Shown here: positions 63,333-64,000 of the stretch, piece after piece
How positions within the stretch are numbered: position 1 is the first letter of the stretch
Layout of the letters: each line of letters starts with the position of its first letter
From: Parerythrobacter lacustris
GTDB lineage: Bacteria > Pseudomonadota > Alphaproteobacteria > Sphingomonadales > Sphingomonadaceae
Assembly (NCBI RefSeq): GCF_024626475.1
Contig: NZ_JANKHH010000001.1
Coordinates: 310,001 to 374,000 of the forward strand
Direction of reading: 5' to 3'
Length of the DNA stretch: 64,000 nt
Program-made: the position numbers and the translations under genes
Notes under the pieces: generated by a model
What the model was told of the DNA's origin: nothing
Database searches by the model: none
Seen by the model: only the letters and a program-made list of their open reading frames with translations

Positions 63333-63944
63333 ATGATTGCCAAACTGAAGGGCCTGCTCGACGAAACCGGCACCGACTGGGCGGTGATCGACGTCGCGGG
63401 GGTGGGCTATCTCGTCCATTGCTCGGCCCGCACGCTCGCCGCACTGGGCGAGGTGGGTGAAGCCTGCACCGTCTACACCGACCTGCAGGTGTCCGAGAAC
63501 GACATGCGCCTGCTCGGTTTCGCCGATGCGGCCGAGCGCGACTGGTTTCGCCTGCTGACGCAGGTGCAGGGCGTCGGCAGCAAAGTCGCCCTCGCGATCC
63601 TTTCGGCACTCTCGACCGGCGAATTGCAGCAGGCCTGCGCGCAAGGCGATGCCGCGATGGTCGCGCGCGCCAACGGGGTCGGGCCCAAGCTGGCCGGCCG
63701 GATCGTCAACGAGCTGAAGGATCGCGCGGGCGCTCTCCCCTCTTCGGACGGCGGAGTCACTGTCAACAGTGTCAACACCCCCGCCGTTGCCACCGCCAGC
63801 GCCGACGCGGTGAGCGCGCTCGAAAACCTCGGCTTCAAACCCGCCGTCGCGGCCCGCGCGGTCGCGCTGGCGCAGGGCGAGCTGGGCGAAGATGCGGGCG
63901 AGAGCGACCTGATCCGGGTAGCACTGAAGAGGGCGGCGGGGTGA
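63333..63944 (+). CDS. ruvA: Holliday junction branch migration protein RuvA
   Basis: RuvA (203 aa) binds Holliday junctions and loads RuvB. The N-terminal OB part is [20 protein letters not shown], followed by the helix-hairpin-helix repeats [16 protein letters not shown] and [18 protein letters not shown], and the C-terminal RuvB-contact domain. ATG 63333 is clear. The stop overlaps the next gene's GTG. ruvB would normally follow, but another gene begins here. Confidence 0.95.
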   Translation: MIAKLKGLLDETGTDWAVIDVAGVGYLVHCSARTLAALGEVGEACTVYTDLQVSENDMRLLGFADAAERDWFRLLTQVQGVGSKVALAILSALSTGELQQACAQGDAAMVARANGVGPKLAGRIVNELKDRAGALPSSDGGVTVNSVNTPAVATASADAVSALENLGFKPAVAARAVALAQGELGEDAGESDLIRVALKRAAG

Positions 63945-64000
63945 CCACCCGCACCGCCACGTGCCAATGCGGCCAGCTCACCGCCACCTGCGAAGGCGAT
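63941..64000 (+). CDS. GFA (glutathione-dependent formaldehyde-activating-like) family protein, N-terminal fragment
   Basis: Only 20 residues lie in the window: GTG start overlapping the ruvA stop (GTGA) and [14 protein letters not shown], the opening CxCG motif of the GFA/CENP-V zinc protein family. The rest lies beyond the right edge. Confidence 0.7.
   Translation, partial: MTTRTATCQCGQLTATCEGD

Overview
The window reads as a GC-rich (roughly 65%) chromosomal segment of an alphaproteobacterium, most likely a sphingomonad of the Erythrobacteraceae type. This is inferred from gene content: the rpsT-dnaA and mutM-ubiE-ubiB-coaBC-dut neighbourhoods, rpmH-rnpA-yidD-yidC-engB, a short L36, a UPF0262 protein and a CC_3452-like secreted protein. 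I see no rRNA, tRNA, CRISPR array, transposase, integrase or prophage. Nearly all of the window is ordinary core and accessory chromosome with very short intergenic spaces and many start/stop overlaps.

Layout. 1-4.5 kb: a tripartite ABC-type efflux operon (permease, ATPase, membrane fusion protein, outer membrane factor, the last cut by the window edge), divergent from a TetR regulator with two inverted-repeat operators. 4.6-12.6 kb: ftsH, a DUF3667-ParA-like pair, a sterol desaturase family protein, rpoZ, a phospholipase D family protein and dnaB. 12.7-18.5 kb: UPF0262, a degenerate GH25-like protein, a WYL-like protein, cytidine deaminase, an M14 carboxypeptidase with a DUF4136 lipoprotein, and galE. 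18.5-25.9 kb: rpmJ, a HAD hydrolase, a secreted small protein, HxlR and GtrA proteins, a ferritin-like protein, comM and a large VCBS/ASPIC-UnbV protein. 25.9-31.7 kb: a ClpP-like periplasmic protein, rpmH-rnpA-yidD-yidC-engB and a soluble transhydrogenase. 31.9-42.9 kb: GST, S1/P1 nuclease, LysE, cupin, dapE, a dicarboxylate symporter, a GIY-YIG unit, nth, a K+ channel, an HExxH protein, dapB, a sirtuin, a ThiF/MoeB-like enzyme and DUF983. 43-51.6 kb: dnaA, rpsT, mutM, ubiE, ubiB, DUF4345, coaBC and dut. 51.6-64 kb: a TonB-domain protein, DUF4136, trpS, murJ, secB, a Tim44-like protein, mltA, smr, DUF421, catalase, aroC, ruvA and the start of a GFA-family gene.

Functional themes. Several genes serve the membrane and envelope (FtsH, YidC/YidD, SecB, MurJ, MltA, the efflux system). 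Others serve replication and repair (DnaA, DnaB, MutM, Nth, RuvA, Dut), ubiquinone and cofactor synthesis (UbiE, UbiB, CoaBC), and lysine/diaminopimelate synthesis (DapB, DapE).

The most unusual non-coding signal is a set of at least five families of REP-like palindromic repeats in intergenic spaces. One pair brackets a single-domain GIY-YIG nuclease gene as inverted terminal repeats. Another is a 30-36 bp arm hairpin present twice with compensating base changes. A third reaches into the first codons of engB. Terminator-like hairpins lie just upstream of both rpmJ and rpmH. Several convergent gene pairs share overlapping stop codons.
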